64,000 nucleotides of DNA, from the NCBI GenBank assembly GCA_023150875.1, contig JAKLKC010000021.1:1-64000 (forward strand), written 5' to 3'. The notes beneath the pieces are model-generated. The model did no database searches and had not been told where the DNA came from. It saw only the letters and a list, made by a program, of their open reading frames with translations. Made by a program: the position numbers and the translations under genes. Below are positions 31,365-43,739 of this stretch, one piece after another; the stretch's first letter is position 1; each line of letters opens with the position of its first letter. Source of the stretch: Myxococcota bacterium (lineage in GTDB: Bacteria; Myxococcota_A; UBA796; UBA9615; JAKLKC01).

Positions 31365-31467
31365 TCCCGTACCCGTGCCCGAGCCCGAGCCCGTGCCCGA
31401 GCCCGTGCCCGAGCCCGTGCGCGAGCCCGTGCCCGATCTGCTTCGAGCGCGCACGGGCACGGGCTCG
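31365..31467 (+). repeat. Hexanucleotide tandem array ending in a long hairpin
   Basis: Imperfect head-to-tail copies of CCCGTG/CCCGAG run from about 31365 to 31435. The final unit, 31422-31435, pairs perfectly over 14 bases with 31454-31467 across an 18-base loop. The earlier copies could pair with the same arm instead. It lies between the sdhB stop and the gltA promoter, so it may end the sdh transcript, although no U-tract follows. Confidence 0.7.
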
Positions 31468-31505
31468 AAGGGCGTCGACCATGACGGAGCCCCGCTCCGC
31501 CACCG

Positions 31506-31535
31506 TTGACACCGGATCCCCCTCCTCCCTATAGT
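31506..31535 (+). promoter_or_regulatory. Sigma-70 promoter for gltA
   Basis: TTGACA at 31506-31511, an 18-base spacer, and TATAGT at 31530-31535. The leader before the gltA ATG is about 110 bases. Confidence 0.7.
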
Positions 31536-31649
31536 TTGGCGCCCGATCCGGACCCCCTTCCGGATTCCCCTCACGGTCCTCAGCGAGGGGGCACAAAGGG
31601 CGGGCGGCCGACTGCGCCGCCTCGAACCCGTTCCGAGGAGCCTCCCGTC

Positions 31650-32780
31650 ATGACCGAGTCCCAGGCGATCAATCAAGGTCTCGATGGCGTCGTCATCGCG
31701 AACTCGGAGTTGAGCTTCATCGATGGCCAGATCGGCAAGCTCGTGTACTCCGGGTACAACATCTTCGATCTCGCGGAGCACTCCACTTTCGAGGAGGTCG
31801 TCTTCCTCCTCTTCAACAAGAGGCTCCCCAGGCAGGCCGAGCTGGACACCCTGAAGGCTCAGCTCGTCGGCAACCGTGCGGTGCCCGCCCCCATCGTCGA
31901 CATGCTCCGGAGCCTGCCGAGCACGACGCACCCCATGGCGGCGCTCCGCACCGGCGCCTCGATGCTCGCGGGGTGGGATCCCGACGTCGAGGCCATGACC
32001 CCGGAGGCGAACCTCCGCATCGCCTACCGCCTGGTGGCCCAGTTCGCCACGGTGGTGGCCGCCTACCACCGAGTCCGCCAGGGCCTCCCTGTGCTTCCGC
32101 CCCGGGACGACCTGAGTCACGCGGCGAACTTCCTGTACATGATCAACGGGGTGGAGCCGGACGAGGCGACGGCGCGCACCTTCGACGTGTGCCTCGTGCT
32201 CCACGCCGACCACGGCTTCAACGCGTCGACGTTCAGCGCCCGGGTCACCGCCGCCACCCTCTCGGACTTCTACAGCGCGGCGACCTCCGCCATCGGCACC
32301 CTCAAGGGCCCCCTCCACGGCGGCGCCAACGAGGGGGTGATGGAGGCCCTGGAGGAGATCGGCTCCCTGGAGAACGTCGAGCCCTGGCTCGACCAGGCCC
32401 TCGCCGACAAGAGGCGGATCATGGGCTTCGGGCACCGCGTCTACAAGGCCCTGGACCCCCGCGCGGTGGTGCTCAAGAAGTTCTCGCAGCGGATGGGGGA
32501 GATCACGGGCAAGCGCAAGTGGTTCGACATGTCGCTGAAGCTCCAGGACCTGATGTTCCAGAAGAAGGGGCTGTACGCGAACGTGGACTTCTACTCGGCG
32601 TCCACCTACTACACCATGGGGATCCCCATGGACCTCTTCACGCCGATCTTCGCGGTCAGTCGCATCGCCGGCTGGTCGGCCCACATCCTGGAGCAGTACG
32701 CCAGCAACCGGCTGATCCGTCCCCGGGAGCAGTACGTCGGGCCGATGGACCTGCCCTGGGTGGACATCGGGGCCCGCTGA
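31650..32780 (+). CDS. gltA: Citrate synthase
   Basis: Condenses acetyl-CoA and oxaloacetate to citrate. The 376 residues are typical of the shorter (Gram-positive/archaeal-like, dimeric) type. The catalytic residues are in PLHGGANEGVMEAL (His), GFGHRVYKALDPRA (His) and NVDFYSASTYYTMGIP (Asp). The ATG at 31650 is set by GAGGAG at 31635-31640. A methylcitrate synthase role cannot be excluded from sequence alone, but the neighbours sdh, icd, mdh and suc make the TCA role likely. Confidence 0.95.
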   Translation: MTESQAINQGLDGVVIANSELSFIDGQIGKLVYSGYNIFDLAEHSTFEEVVFLLFNKRLPRQAELDTLKAQLVGNRAVPAPIVDMLRSLPSTTHPMAALRTGASMLAGWDPDVEAMTPEANLRIAYRLVAQFATVVAAYHRVRQGLPVLPPRDDLSHAANFLYMINGVEPDEATARTFDVCLVLHADHGFNASTFSARVTAATLSDFYSAATSAIGTLKGPLHGGANEGVMEALEEIGSLENVEPWLDQALADKRRIMGFGHRVYKALDPRAVVLKKFSQRMGEITGKRKWFDMSLKLQDLMFQKKGLYANVDFYSASTYYTMGIPMDLFTPIFAVSRIAGWSAHILEQYASNRLIRPREQYVGPMDLPWVDIGAR

Positions 32781-32797
32781 GACCCCTCGCCGGGGTC
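32781..32797 (+). terminator. Hairpin directly after gltA
   Basis: GACCCC (32781-32786) pairs perfectly with GGGGTC (32792-32797) across a five-base loop, starting at the base after the gltA stop. No U-run follows, so it may be a weak terminator or an RNA 3'-end protector. Confidence 0.45.
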
Positions 32798-32887
32798 CGC
32801 CTCCGTCCCTCCCGCCTCCGCTCCGGTCGGGGAGCGCCGCACCCTCCCCGACGCCCTCCCTTCGCCGTTCCGCGTCGCTCCCTCCGC

Positions 32888-32915
32888 TTGTAATCCCTCC
32901 GCTTTCGAGTATCCT
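32888..32915 (+). promoter_or_regulatory. Candidate promoter for icd
   Basis: TTGTAA at 32888-32893, a 16-base spacer, and TATCCT at 32910-32915, giving a leader of about 125 bases before icd. Confidence 0.5.
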
Positions 32916-33045
32916 TGCGCCGGCGCTCGGGCCGGTCACGGGTCCGCGCCACCATCCAGGTCGCCGCCGCCCTCGGGGATCCCCATCCCGCGGGGCAAGC
33001 GCCTCCTCCCCCGCGTGAGCCCGCTTCATCGGAGAGGTTCTCGAG

Positions 33046-35293
<2,248 letters not shown>

Positions 35294-35296
35294 GCC

Positions 35297-36472
<1,176 letters not shown>

Positions 36473-36474
36473 CC

Positions 36475-37347
36475 ATGGCCATCCTCGTCAACCGTGACAC
36501 CCGGGTGGTCGTCCAGGGGATCACCGGTGCCGCCGGTGCGTTCCACACCCGGCTCATGCTGGAGTACGGCACCCGCATCGTGGCGGGTGTCACCCCCGGG
36601 AAGGGGGGGGAGCAGGTGCACGGGGTGCCGGTCTTCGACACCCTGTCCCAGGCGGTGGAGGCGACGGGCGCCAGCGCGTCCGTGGTCTACGTGCCCCCCG
36701 CGTTCGCCGCCGACGCCATCCTCGAGGCGGTCTCCTGCGAGCTGGGCCTCTGCGTGGCCATCACCGAGGGGATCCCGGTCCTGGACATGGTCCGGGCGAA
36801 GCGGGCCATGGAAGGTCGGCGTACTCGGCTGGTGGGCCCCAACTGCCCCGGCGTGATCACCCCCGGGGAGTGCAAGATCGGCATCATGCCGGGGCACATC
36901 CACAAGCCAGGGCGGGTCGGCGTACTGTCCCGATCGGGGACCCTGACCTACGAGGCGGTGGGCCAGCTCACCGAGCTGGGCATCGGCCAGTCCTCCTGCG
37001 TGGGGATCGGGGGCGATCCCGTCAACGGGACGAACTTCATCGACGTGCTGTCCCTCTTCAAGGACGACCCCGACACCGACGGCGTGGTGATGATCGGCGA
37101 GATCGGGGGCGGCGCCGAGGAGGATGCCTGCGCCTGGATGCGGGAGTCGGGTTTCACCAAGCCCGTGGTCGGCTTCATCGCCGGCATCACCGCTCCCCCG
37201 GGAAAGCGCATGGGTCACGCCGGCGCCATCGTACAGGGTGGCAAGGGCACCGCTTCCGACAAGATCGCCGCGATGGAGGCCGCCGGAGTGCACGTGGTCC
37301 GGTCCCCCGCCGACATCGGTCGCCGCATGAAGGAGGCCCTGGGCTGA
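36475..37347 (+). CDS. sucD: Succinyl-CoA ligase alpha subunit
   Basis: CoA-binding subunit, 290 residues. Motifs are [13 protein letters not shown] at the N-terminus (CoA site), [29 protein letters not shown] and [17 protein letters not shown] with the phosphorylated His. It pairs with SucC directly upstream. No 2-oxoglutarate dehydrogenase genes are in the window. Confidence 0.96.
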   Translation: MAILVNRDTRVVVQGITGAAGAFHTRLMLEYGTRIVAGVTPGKGGEQVHGVPVFDTLSQAVEATGASASVVYVPPAFAADAILEAVSCELGLCVAITEGIPVLDMVRAKRAMEGRRTRLVGPNCPGVITPGECKIGIMPGHIHKPGRVGVLSRSGTLTYEAVGQLTELGIGQSSCVGIGGDPVNGTNFIDVLSLFKDDPDTDGVVMIGEIGGGAEEDACAWMRESGFTKPVVGFIAGITAPPGKRMGHAGAIVQGGKGTASDKIAAMEAAGVHVVRSPADIGRRMKEALG

Positions 37348-37405
37348 TCCGCCCCGGGCCCTCTGTCTCCTCTCCCTCCCTCCATTCGACTCCAGGAGCC
37401 CGTCC

Positions 37406-37828
37406 ATGATCCTCCCCGAGCTGACCCTCTCCCTCATCAAGCCCGACGCGGTCCAGAAGGGCGTCGCCGGCCAGATCATCGGCCGTTTCGAGTCCGAGGG
37501 CCTGCGGGTGGTCGCCTGCAAGAAGCTGTGGCTGACGACGGCCCAGGCCCGGGCGTTCTACGCGGTGCACGCCCAGCGCCCCTTCTACGAGGGCCTGGTG
37601 GCGTTCATGACCGAGGGGCCGATCTACGCGCTGATCCTGGAGGGCGAGGGCGCGGTCCTGCGGAACCGCGAGATCATGGGAGCCACCGATCCGGCCAAGG
37701 CAGCCCCGGGCACGCTGCGCGCCCTCTTCGGCGACGGCATCGAGCGGAACGCGGTGCACGGGTCCGACTCCCCGGAGAACGCGCGGATCGAGACCGATTT
37801 CTTCTTCAGCCAGCTCGAGCGCTTCTGA
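37406..37828 (+). CDS. ndk: Nucleoside diphosphate kinase
   Basis: Balances nucleoside triphosphates, 140 residues. It begins [19 protein letters not shown], includes [26 protein letters not shown], and has the phospho-His in [12 protein letters not shown]. It follows sucD by 58 bases. Ndk is known to work with succinyl-CoA ligase in nucleotide exchange, so linkage makes sense. It is the last plus-strand gene of the TCA block. Confidence 0.96.
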   Translation: MILPELTLSLIKPDAVQKGVAGQIIGRFESEGLRVVACKKLWLTTAQARAFYAVHAQRPFYEGLVAFMTEGPIYALILEGEGAVLRNREIMGATDPAKAAPGTLRALFGDGIERNAVHGSDSPENARIETDFFFSQLERF

Positions 37829-37933
37829 GGCCCGCCGTCCCCGCCGCTCTGACCCCCGGTCCCAGGTCCGGCCGCGGACCTCAGCGGACGACCGGCGGCG
37901 GATGACTGGCCACCCCCTGAGCCATCCAGCACC

Positions 37934-37988
37934 CGACCCGAAACGACGACGGGCCCTCCTCCGCGTGGAGAAGGGCCCGTCCGGGTCG
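37934..37988. terminator. Double-stem hairpin between convergent ndk and HU gene
   Basis: Inner stem ACGGGCCCT (37949-37957) with AGGGCCCGT (37972-37980). Outer stem CGACCCG (37934-37940) with CGGGTCG (37982-37988). It lies in the only spacer between the convergent genes, so it may end transcripts from both sides. No strong U-run is present. Confidence 0.6.
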
Positions 37989-38037
37989 AGCGCATCGTCC
38001 CCGGCGCCCGCTGGGGGGCGCTCGGGTCCGTCACGGT

Positions 38038-38319
38038 TCAGCTCGCGGAACCCACGGCCTCGTCGAGGCTCTTGCTGGCCTTGAACCGGGGCGTGGCCTT
38101 GGCGGGGATGGTGATCTGCTGGCCGGTGCGGGGATTGCGACCCACCCGGCTCTCACGCCGGGAGACGGAGAACGTCCCGAACCCGACGATGGTCACCTTG
38201 TCGCCGCCCTTGAGGGCGGAGGTCACCACCTCGGTGAACGCTCCCAGCGCGCGATCGACCTCCGCGCGGGTGAGGGAGGTGCTCTCGGCGATGGCGGCGA
38301 TCAGCTCGGCTTTGGTCAT
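38038..38319 (-). CDS. hup: HU-family DNA-binding protein
   Basis: Small nucleoid protein of 93 residues. It starts MTKAELIAAIAESTSLTRAEVDRAL, has TIVGFGTFSVSRRESRVGRNPRTGQ and ITIPAKATPRFKASKSL. The RNPxTG tip of the DNA-bending arm is intact. HU rather than IHF is likely from the arm and C-terminal sequence. It stands alone. Confidence 0.94.
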   Translation of the reverse strand: MTKAELIAAIAESTSLTRAEVDRALGAFTEVVTSALKGGDKVTIVGFGTFSVSRRESRVGRNPRTGQQITIPAKATPRFKASKSLDEAVGSAS

Positions 38320-38571
38320 CTGTGGATTTCCCTTCAGAGAGAGGAGGAGAAGGTCGGCCCGCCGCGGCCGCGAGAGGAATCGCAGGCAGCACCCGTTGAC
38401 GGATTCGCTGGCCGGGGTTCACCCCGCCAGGACCGACGATCACCAGATCCCCGAGCCCAGGCGACGAGAAGCATGTGGTACAGCCTCCCCGGAGGCATGT
38501 CAAGGCCCGCCGCCGCTCCACGCCGCCGCCCCCCCCGACCGGCCCACTCAAAAAAAGCCCCATCCCCCCTC

Positions 38572-38600
38572 TTGCACCCCGCCCTCTCCGTCGCTATAAC
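38572..38600 (+). promoter_or_regulatory. Promoter for tRNA-Val
   Basis: TTGCAC at 38572-38577, a 17-base spacer and TATAAC at 38595-38600, placing the start site a few bases to about ten bases before the mature tRNA 5' end at 38619. Confidence 0.65.
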
Positions 38601-38618
38601 TCCGCCGCGCTTGCGCAC

Positions 38619-38693
38619 GGGCGATTAACTCAGCGGGAGAGTGCCACCTTCACACGGTGGAAGTCGCAGGTTCGAATCCTGCATCGCCCACCA
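38619..38693 (+). tRNA. tRNA-Val(CAC)
   Basis: A full cloverleaf can be drawn. The acceptor is GGGCGAT/ATCGCCC, the D stem ACTC/GAGT, and the anticodon stem CCACC/GGTGG with loop TTCACAC (anticodon CAC, reads GTG). The T stem is GCAGG/CCTGC with loop TTCGAAT. It is followed by A and an encoded CCA. An accessory, gene-decay region starts directly downstream, so its 3' end may have served as an integration site. Confidence 0.95.
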
Positions 38694-38704
38694 CCCGTTC
38701 CCTC

Positions 38705-38730
38705 GAAGGCCCGCCGACCGGCGGGCTTTC
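38705..38730 (+). terminator. Rho-independent terminator after tRNA-Val
   Basis: GCCCGCC (38709-38715) pairs with GGCGGGC (38720-38726) over a GACC loop, followed by TTTCTGCGTTCT. The arms extend as GAAGG/CTTTC with one mismatch. Confidence 0.7.
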
Positions 38731-38810
38731 TGCGTTCTGGGACTCAGCGGCCACCCGGAGCGTACGGGCACCCATCCTGGGGGGGCGCCGGGTGCTGCCC
38801 GGAGTGCAGA

Positions 38811-39104
38811 TCAGAAGAGGGCGTCGACGTCGCGGTACCCGCTCAAGACCCGCAATACCTACACGGCATCCGACTCGACCCGATAGAAGATCACATGGCG
38901 CCCCACAGGGAAGGAGCGGACCCCGACGGCCAGTTCGTCCCGGCCGCGGCCCATCCCGGGTGTGCGGCCGAGCGCAAGGGCGGCATCTCGCAACTTGCCC
39001 ACGAACCGATCCGCCGCCTCGGCGTCGTCGTCTGCGATCCAGGTCCAGATGTCCACGAGATCGGACCGAGCCGCCCGGGTGAAGACGACGAGCAACGGCG
39101 TCAT
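38811..39104 (-). pseudogene. parE: ParE-family toxin with in-frame amber codon
   Basis: RelE/ParE-type gyrase-poison toxin. The first 81 residues read as a normal ParE (FTRAARSDLVDIWTWIADDD... GRDELAVGVRSFPVGRHVIFYRVE). A TAG at 38859-38861 then stops translation. Reading through gives VLRVLSGYRDVDALF and a TGA at 38811-38813, which is the usual ParE C-terminus. A one-base change of a sense codon such as GAG or CAG thus explains the loss of about 15 residues. The truncated toxin would lack its last strand. It overlaps parD by four bases in the normal antitoxin-then-toxin order. Confidence 0.82.
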
Positions 39105-39376
39105 CGCCCCGAGCGGCGGGCGAGTCCCTCGCGACCTTCCTTCAACACGCCGTCGAAGAAGGCATCCGTTCCCGCTTCGACGCGCCCCGTGTCGGCGTCC
39201 GCGATGCCTTCGTGGACGAGTCGCTTCAGCTCGTCGCGCCGAGCCTGCCGCAGTTCCTCGTGCTCGCGAAGCAGGCGGAGCGCCTCGCGGACGACCTCGC
39301 TGGCAGAAGTGTAGAGGCCCGACCGGACCCGCTCCTGGACCCAGCGGCCGAGTTCGGGCGTAAGGGACACGTTCAT
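39101..39376 (-). CDS. parD: ParD-family antitoxin
   Basis: A 91-residue ribbon-helix-helix antitoxin: MNVSLTPELGRWVQERVRSGLYTSASEVVREALRLL is the classic ParD N-terminus, followed by a charged toxin-binding tail ending near FFDGVLKEGREGL. I chose the ATG at 39376; nine more codons are open upstream. Its end overlaps the parE start by four bases (ATGA). It should neutralise ParE and repress its own operon. It lies just after the tRNA-Val gene. Confidence 0.87.
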   Translation of the reverse strand: MNVSLTPELGRWVQERVRSGLYTSASEVVREALRLLREHEELRQARRDELKRLVHEGIADADTGRVEAGTDAFFDGVLKEGREGLARRSGR

Positions 39377-39564
39377 GAGCACCCCGATGTCAAACCAAGT
39401 CAAAGTTTGGCACTCGGGCCACTGGGCGGCAAGAGCAAGTCGACGATGCCTGCTTCACTCTCTGCGCAGATTCGATCGGGGACCGGACGGCGCCCGAGGC
39501 GGCGGTCGAGGTCATCGAGGCCCTTGACGACACGCCCGCCGACCTGGACGACGACCTCCCGGGC

Positions 39565-40047
39565 GTGGAGCCCGACGAGCGCGCCGGTGACCTGACCCCC
39601 GAAGCGTGTCCCTCGGCCGCGTGCCGGTGGGTCCGGGAGACCGCGGCGAACAGCACCGTTGGCGAGCGGTCCCGCCTCTTCCGAGCGCGGGTGTTCGCCC
39701 CCTTGCTCCTGGGGCCGGTGGGCCGCCGGGCCTCTTCCTCCGGCCTCGCCGTCGACGTCCACCCCCTCGCCCCGCCCGACGGCGAGGGAATGTCCCTCCC
39801 CCTGGGCCACCTCGGTGAGCTGGGGTACCGGAACTTCCGGGACACCCTAGTCATCTCGGTCCCCCTCCCCATGGCGGGCTGGGCGGCGCGGCAGTTCGGG
39901 GACGCCGTCGTGGGCGGCCCGGCGCGCCGGAAGGCCGCCTCGGGAGGCGCCGCGGAGGCCGACCTCTGGCTCCGGCTGCGGCCGGGGGCGCGGAAGTCCC
40001 TCCCCCTCGGCACCCTCGGCGAGTTGGGCGTCGAGGCGGCAGAGTAG
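39565..40047 (+). CDS. Unknown protein, possible remnant beside decayed amidase
   Basis: A frame of 160 residues from a GTG. The same frame is open back to 39379 without an ATG, so the 5' part may be lost. It contains a phrase repeated with variation: SLPLGHLGELG near the middle and SLPLGTLGELG at the very end. I do not recognise the family. It ends four bases before the amidase pseudogene on the same strand, so both were probably one phage-like or lysis-type module. The upstream part reads like real coding sequence (VEVIEALDDTPADLDDDLPGVEP). Confidence 0.4.
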   Translation: MEPDERAGDLTPEACPSAACRWVRETAANSTVGERSRLFRARVFAPLLLGPVGRRASSSGLAVDVHPLAPPDGEGMSLPLGHLGELGYRNFRDTLVISVPLPMAGWAARQFGDAVVGGPARRKAASGGAAEADLWLRLRPGARKSLPLGTLGELGVEAAE

Positions 40048-40050
40048 CCG

Positions 40051-40636
40051 ATGCCCCTCGCCGTCCTCGACATCCAGCAGCGGGGCAAGCCCGGGCCGTG
40101 GGCAGACCGGGGCGCCGTCGCCTTCGGGGTGGAGTAGGTCGACCTCACCCATCGGCCCGTCCTCGCCGCCGATCGCGAGATGCGGAAGCTCGGTTGGGAG
40201 GCGGGCGTGGTCTCCGACGGCCACTACGCCGACCGCAGGGCCCGCGCCGTCGCCCAAGGGTCCTCGTCTACGTCGCCTGCCACGTCGACGGGGGCGGCGG
40301 GAACGGGGCACCGTCTTCTTCGACGCCCGGAGCGCCCGGGGCCCGAGGCTGGCCTAGGCCGTCGCCGACGCGCTGCGGAACGTCGTCCCCTGGCCGGTGC
40401 TCCCCCGCCCCACGGTCGCTGGAGACTGCGCCTTCAACACCATCTCGGGTGTCCGCGCCGTCGCCCTCTGATACGAGCCGGGCTTCGTCGACTGCCCGAA
40501 CGAGCACCACCGCCGGCTCCTGGTGAACCAGGCCGAGGCCCTCGGCGTCGCCCTCGTCCGGGGCATCGCGTCCTGGGGGAAGGCGCCCGGCCCCTCGCCC
40601 CGGCCCGCCACCCAACACGACTCCGTCACCCGATGA
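40051..40636 (+). pseudogene. N-acetylmuramoyl-L-alanine amidase remnant
   Basis: Reading across three frames restores an Amidase_3-like enzyme. Frame 1 gives MPLAVLDIQQRGKPG... then VDLTHRPVLAADREMRKLGWEAGVVSDGHYADRRARA. Frame 3 gives LVYVACHVDGGGGNG. Frame 2 gives GTVFFDARSARGPRLA, AVADALRNVVPWPVL and YEPGFVDCPNEHHRRLLVNQAEALGVALVRGIASW. It is interrupted by TAG at 40135, TAG at 40355 and TGA at 40469, plus at least two frame changes near 40250 and 40305. It would have cut peptidoglycan between muramic acid and alanine, as endolysins do. It is clearly inactive. Confidence 0.75.
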
Positions 40637-40650
40637 GGAGGACCGTCCCC

Positions 40651-41071
40651 ATGATCCGCTCCCTGATCCCGCGCGCCCTCACCCTCGCCGCGCTCGTCCT
40701 CTCCGGCTGTGCCACCCTCGGCAAGTCGACGACCGCCCAGGCGGTGGTCGCCGCCGCGGGCTCGCCCGCCGAGGACCTCACCGCCGCCGCCCTGGATGCG
40801 GGCACTCCCCGCCGACCCCGTCGGCCTCCACGCCTGGTGCCTGTCCGCCGGCATGGCGGAGGACGAGGCCGACCGGGTCGTCGTCGAGGCGGGCGGGGAA
40901 CTCGCCGCCGCGCTCGGCTCCCTCTCGCGAAACATCGACGGCGGGACACTCGGCCGTCTCGCCCCGTCGGCGCTCGCCGGAGAGCGTCCTGATGTGGTCG
41001 GCCCGCGCGAGGCGGCGCGGTTCCTGCCGGCCTGGGCCGAGCAGCAGGCCGCTGTCGCGGGGGGCGAGTAG
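40651..41071 (+). pseudogene. Frameshifted lipoprotein after the amidase
   Basis: It starts MIRSLIPRALTLAALVLSGCATLGKS, a clear signal peptide with lipobox LSGC, and runs to EDLTAAALDAG in frame 1. After a frame change at about 40797-40803 it continues in frame 2 as RALPADPVGLHAWCLSAGMAEDEADRVVVEAGGEL and ends with AWAEQQAAVAGGE at 41071. It lies 14 bases after the amidase remnant on the same strand, an arrangement like a phage endolysin followed by a spanin-type lipoprotein. The function is a guess. The gene is broken. Confidence 0.6.
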
Positions 41072-41571
41072 GGGAGGACTTCGCGTCCAGTCACACGCAG
41101 AGCCCCTGCAACGCCTCCGCCCGTCACTCCGGGTATCCCTCCTGCCGCCATCTCCCGGTCTTGTCGGCGAGGTCCCGTGCGATGTTGGGCGCACGGGCGA
41201 CGTCGCCGAGCACTACCCGGTCGGTCTCACCTGCTGCTCGGACACTACCTACTGCTGCGACGCCGCCATCGACAGGATCGCCGAACGGTCCTCCTGGGAC
41301 AGCTTGTTCCAGGTGCCGATAACGTCACCGGCGACCTTGAGAGCATGAGCGAGGGGGTTCTGAACTTCACTCGTCACGAATCCGGGTATGATCTCACGTC
41401 AGGGATCTCCTTCCTTCGGCGGGGCACTCCAGATCATCTGTCGTGACGGACCCTAGTACGGACAGGATCTACCACCGGGGCGCATCGTCCACAAGACGGG
41501 CGATCCACGCCTGTGAGCTATGGCGAAGGGGCCACGTCAAGGCAGGCCCTCCCGAGATCGAGTGACCCGGG
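41072..41571. other. Non-coding stretch after the decayed lysis-like module
   Basis: About 500 bases with somewhat lower GC. A short Cys-containing frame (about 41170-41348) has no start or family I recognise. I see no RNA gene. It is probably decayed DNA. Confidence 0.4.
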
Positions 41572-43107
41572 TCAGAACCGCGAGACGAAGATTGCGAGGA
41601 CGTCCGCCGCCTCCCTCAGGTCCCGGTCCAGGGGGAGGACCAGGAGCGCCTCCTCGACCTCGGCGAGCACTCCCTCGAGGTACGCAACCCGCTCGGACGC
41701 GTCGACGTCCCACACGCTGGTGAGGGACTGGGCGTAGGCGACGATGGCGTCCGCCTTCACGAGCTGCTCGGTGGCGGCGGCGGTCAGCTCGTCCAGGGAG
41801 GTCTCCAGGGTCTCGGTGTGGGCCTCGCGGGTCACGGGATCCTCCCACTCCACGACGAACGAGAAGGCGTCCCCGCCGTCCCGCGCCCCGGCCGCACAGT
41901 CGCGCACCACCTGGTGGTAGAGCATGGCGTCGTTGGGAGCGAGGTGCTGGGGCCTGACCTCGGCGGGGTCCTTGCTCAGCTCCTCGCCGTGGAACTCCTC
42001 GATGAGGAAGCCCGCGGGCAGGGTCATGGACAGCCGGACGTCGCGGGCCGCGACCTCCACGTTGGCCACAAAGCGCTCCCCCGACAGGACCCGCTCCGCC
42101 TCGGCGGCGGAGTCGACGTAGAGGTAGGCGCCCTTGCCCAGGTCCGTCACCGTGTCCATCAGGCCTTCCTGGTACGAGCTGGGGCTCGACGCCGCGCCGA
42201 TCCCCATCAGGTAGATCCCGTCCTGCTCCACGTCCTCGGCGGCCTTGCCGATGAGGTCGGCGTCGGTGATCCCGACGTTGGCCCCTCCGTCGCTCACAAG
42301 GACGACCCGGTTGATCCGACCCGGCGAGTCGTTGCCCATGGCGATCTCGTAGGCTCGGACGAGGCCGCCGTGCAGGTCGGTCGAGCCTCCGGAAGACAGG
42401 GAGTCGACGGCGTCCAGGAGGACGGGATCGTTGGGACCGCCGACGGAGTGCGAGTCCAGCAGCACCGTCGAGGTGGTGGCCCAGGTCAGCAGCGAGACGA
42501 CGTCTCCTTCGAGCAGGCTGCCCGCCATCGCCCGGATCGCCTCCTGGCTCCGCTGGATGCCCTGGCCGCTCATGGAGCCCGAGCTGTCCACGGAGAAGGT
42601 GAGGCTGATGGGACGGCGCGCCTCGGGGTCGACGTGGGGCCCGACGACGGCGATCAGCATCGAGTACGCGCCGGGGTCGTCGGGGACGGCGCGGAGCTGG
42701 GGGACGATCGCCACGCGGCCGTTCCCGGCGGGCTCGAAGTCGAACTCCGCGTAGTTCAGGAACTCGTAGGGGCGCGTCGTGCTGGAGACGGTCAGACCGG
42801 AGAAAATCGCCTCCCGGAACACCACCGGCTGTCCCTGGGAGTTCGAGTCGTCCGCGGACATGAACCAGGTCTCCGCCTCCGGGGGGGCGTCCTCGCAGGT
42901 CGGCTCGTCGGGGTCCTCGTCGAGGGGCGGCTCCCCTTCGTCCCAGTCGCCGATGGAGTCGTCCGCGGCATCGTCGTCCCCGAGCGCGGCGTCATCGTCC
43001 CCACCTTGCACTCCCGGCGCATCGTCGTCTCCGGCGGACTGACCGCATCCCTGCAGCGTCCACCCCAACGCGGGCACCAGGGCGAGTACCGTGATCGTCT
43101 CCCTCAT
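41572..43107 (-). CDS. Asp-rich von Willebrand factor A lipoprotein
   Basis: A 511-residue surface lipoprotein. The signal peptide ends at the lipobox LQGC. A very acidic tether with repeated DDD blocks (GDDDAPG, GGDDDAALGDDDAADD) runs to about residue 60. A VWA domain at about residues 150-330 has the MIDAS motif DSSGSMSG, LTWATTST and LVSDGGANVG. The C-terminal part is beta-rich then helical. The ATG at 43107 follows GGGAGGTG. Such VWA lipoproteins resemble the YfbK/CglB-like type found in many delta-proteobacteria. The ligand is unknown. Confidence 0.85.
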   Translation of the reverse strand: MRETITVLALVPALGWTLQGCGQSAGDDDAPGVQGGDDDAALGDDDAADDSIGDWDEGEPPLDEDPDEPTCEDAPPEAETWFMSADDSNSQGQPVVFREAIFSGLTVSSTTRPYEFLNYAEFDFEPAGNGRVAIVPQLRAVPDDPGAYSMLIAVVGPHVDPEARRPISLTFSVDSSGSMSGQGIQRSQEAIRAMAGSLLEGDVVSLLTWATTSTVLLDSHSVGGPNDPVLLDAVDSLSSGGSTDLHGGLVRAYEIAMGNDSPGRINRVVLVSDGGANVGITDADLIGKAAEDVEQDGIYLMGIGAASSPSSYQEGLMDTVTDLGKGAYLYVDSAAEAERVLSGERFVANVEVAARDVRLSMTLPAGFLIEEFHGEELSKDPAEVRPQHLAPNDAMLYHQVVRDCAAGARDGGDAFSFVVEWEDPVTREAHTETLETSLDELTAAATEQLVKADAIVAYAQSLTSVWDVDASERVAYLEGVLAEVEEALLVLPLDRDLREAADVLAIFVSRF

Positions 43108-43739
43108 CTGCACCTCCCACGCCCGTCGGAACGCGGGTGCTCCCCCGCCCGACGTTGCTGCCTCCAAGAACTACTCCAACGGTCCGCACCGTGCCCGGGC
43201 AAAGGGCGGCCCCTTGCGGGCAGGCCGGGGCCCGGGTACGGACTCGCCCGGGAGCGAGGGCACTTGGAGGGAGGTGCAGCAGAGGGGTTCCACACCGTCC
43301 CCCACGCCTCCACGGTCCCGCTCCCCCGGCGCCCGGTCGGTGGGTGCTCCCCCCGGGGGGGCCCCTCACGCCTCCGCGGCGCCGTCGCGCCGCTCGGCTC
43401 ATCCCCCGGGGCGCGCACCGGGAGCCAGGTCCCTCCACGGGTGGGCGCCCGCCCTCATGCGGCTGGGGCCGGGCGCCCGGAGACCGTCCGTAGGTGTCAC
43501 ATTCGGGAGCCCATCCGCTCGAAAGTGCACGGAGAGGTGCTGCGGGGGGCAGGGGTCGCGACCGGCAGGTCGGCCGCCGTCGAGGCGCCGGCCAGCGCGG
43601 CGAGGTCGGTCGTGCGCTGCACGCCGCGACGACGGACGGTGGACGTAGACTGTCTCACCACCCGTGGTTCCCGCCGCTTTCCAGGCGAACACGTTGTGGG
43701 CAAGCTCGATGGTGGGCTCCCCGGTGGACGGGAAGATCC
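43108..43739. other. Spacer between BamE-like and VWA lipoprotein genes
   Basis: About 630 bases in which no frame has a recognisable domain or a good start site. Long open frames here follow from the high GC content. It should contain the promoter of the VWA gene, but no clear -35/-10 pair was found. Confidence 0.4.

Larger units (their letters stand above)
31305..31649 (+). other. Intergenic region sdhB-gltA with repeats and promoter
   Basis: This 345-base spacer has no gene. It holds an array of hexanucleotides (CCCGAG/CCCGTG), a 14-bp-stem hairpin, and the gltA promoter, described separately. Confidence 0.7.

Noticed and set aside
31365-31435. CRISPR array
   Set aside because: The units are six bases with no spacers, and there are no cas genes. 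It is a simple tandem repeat.
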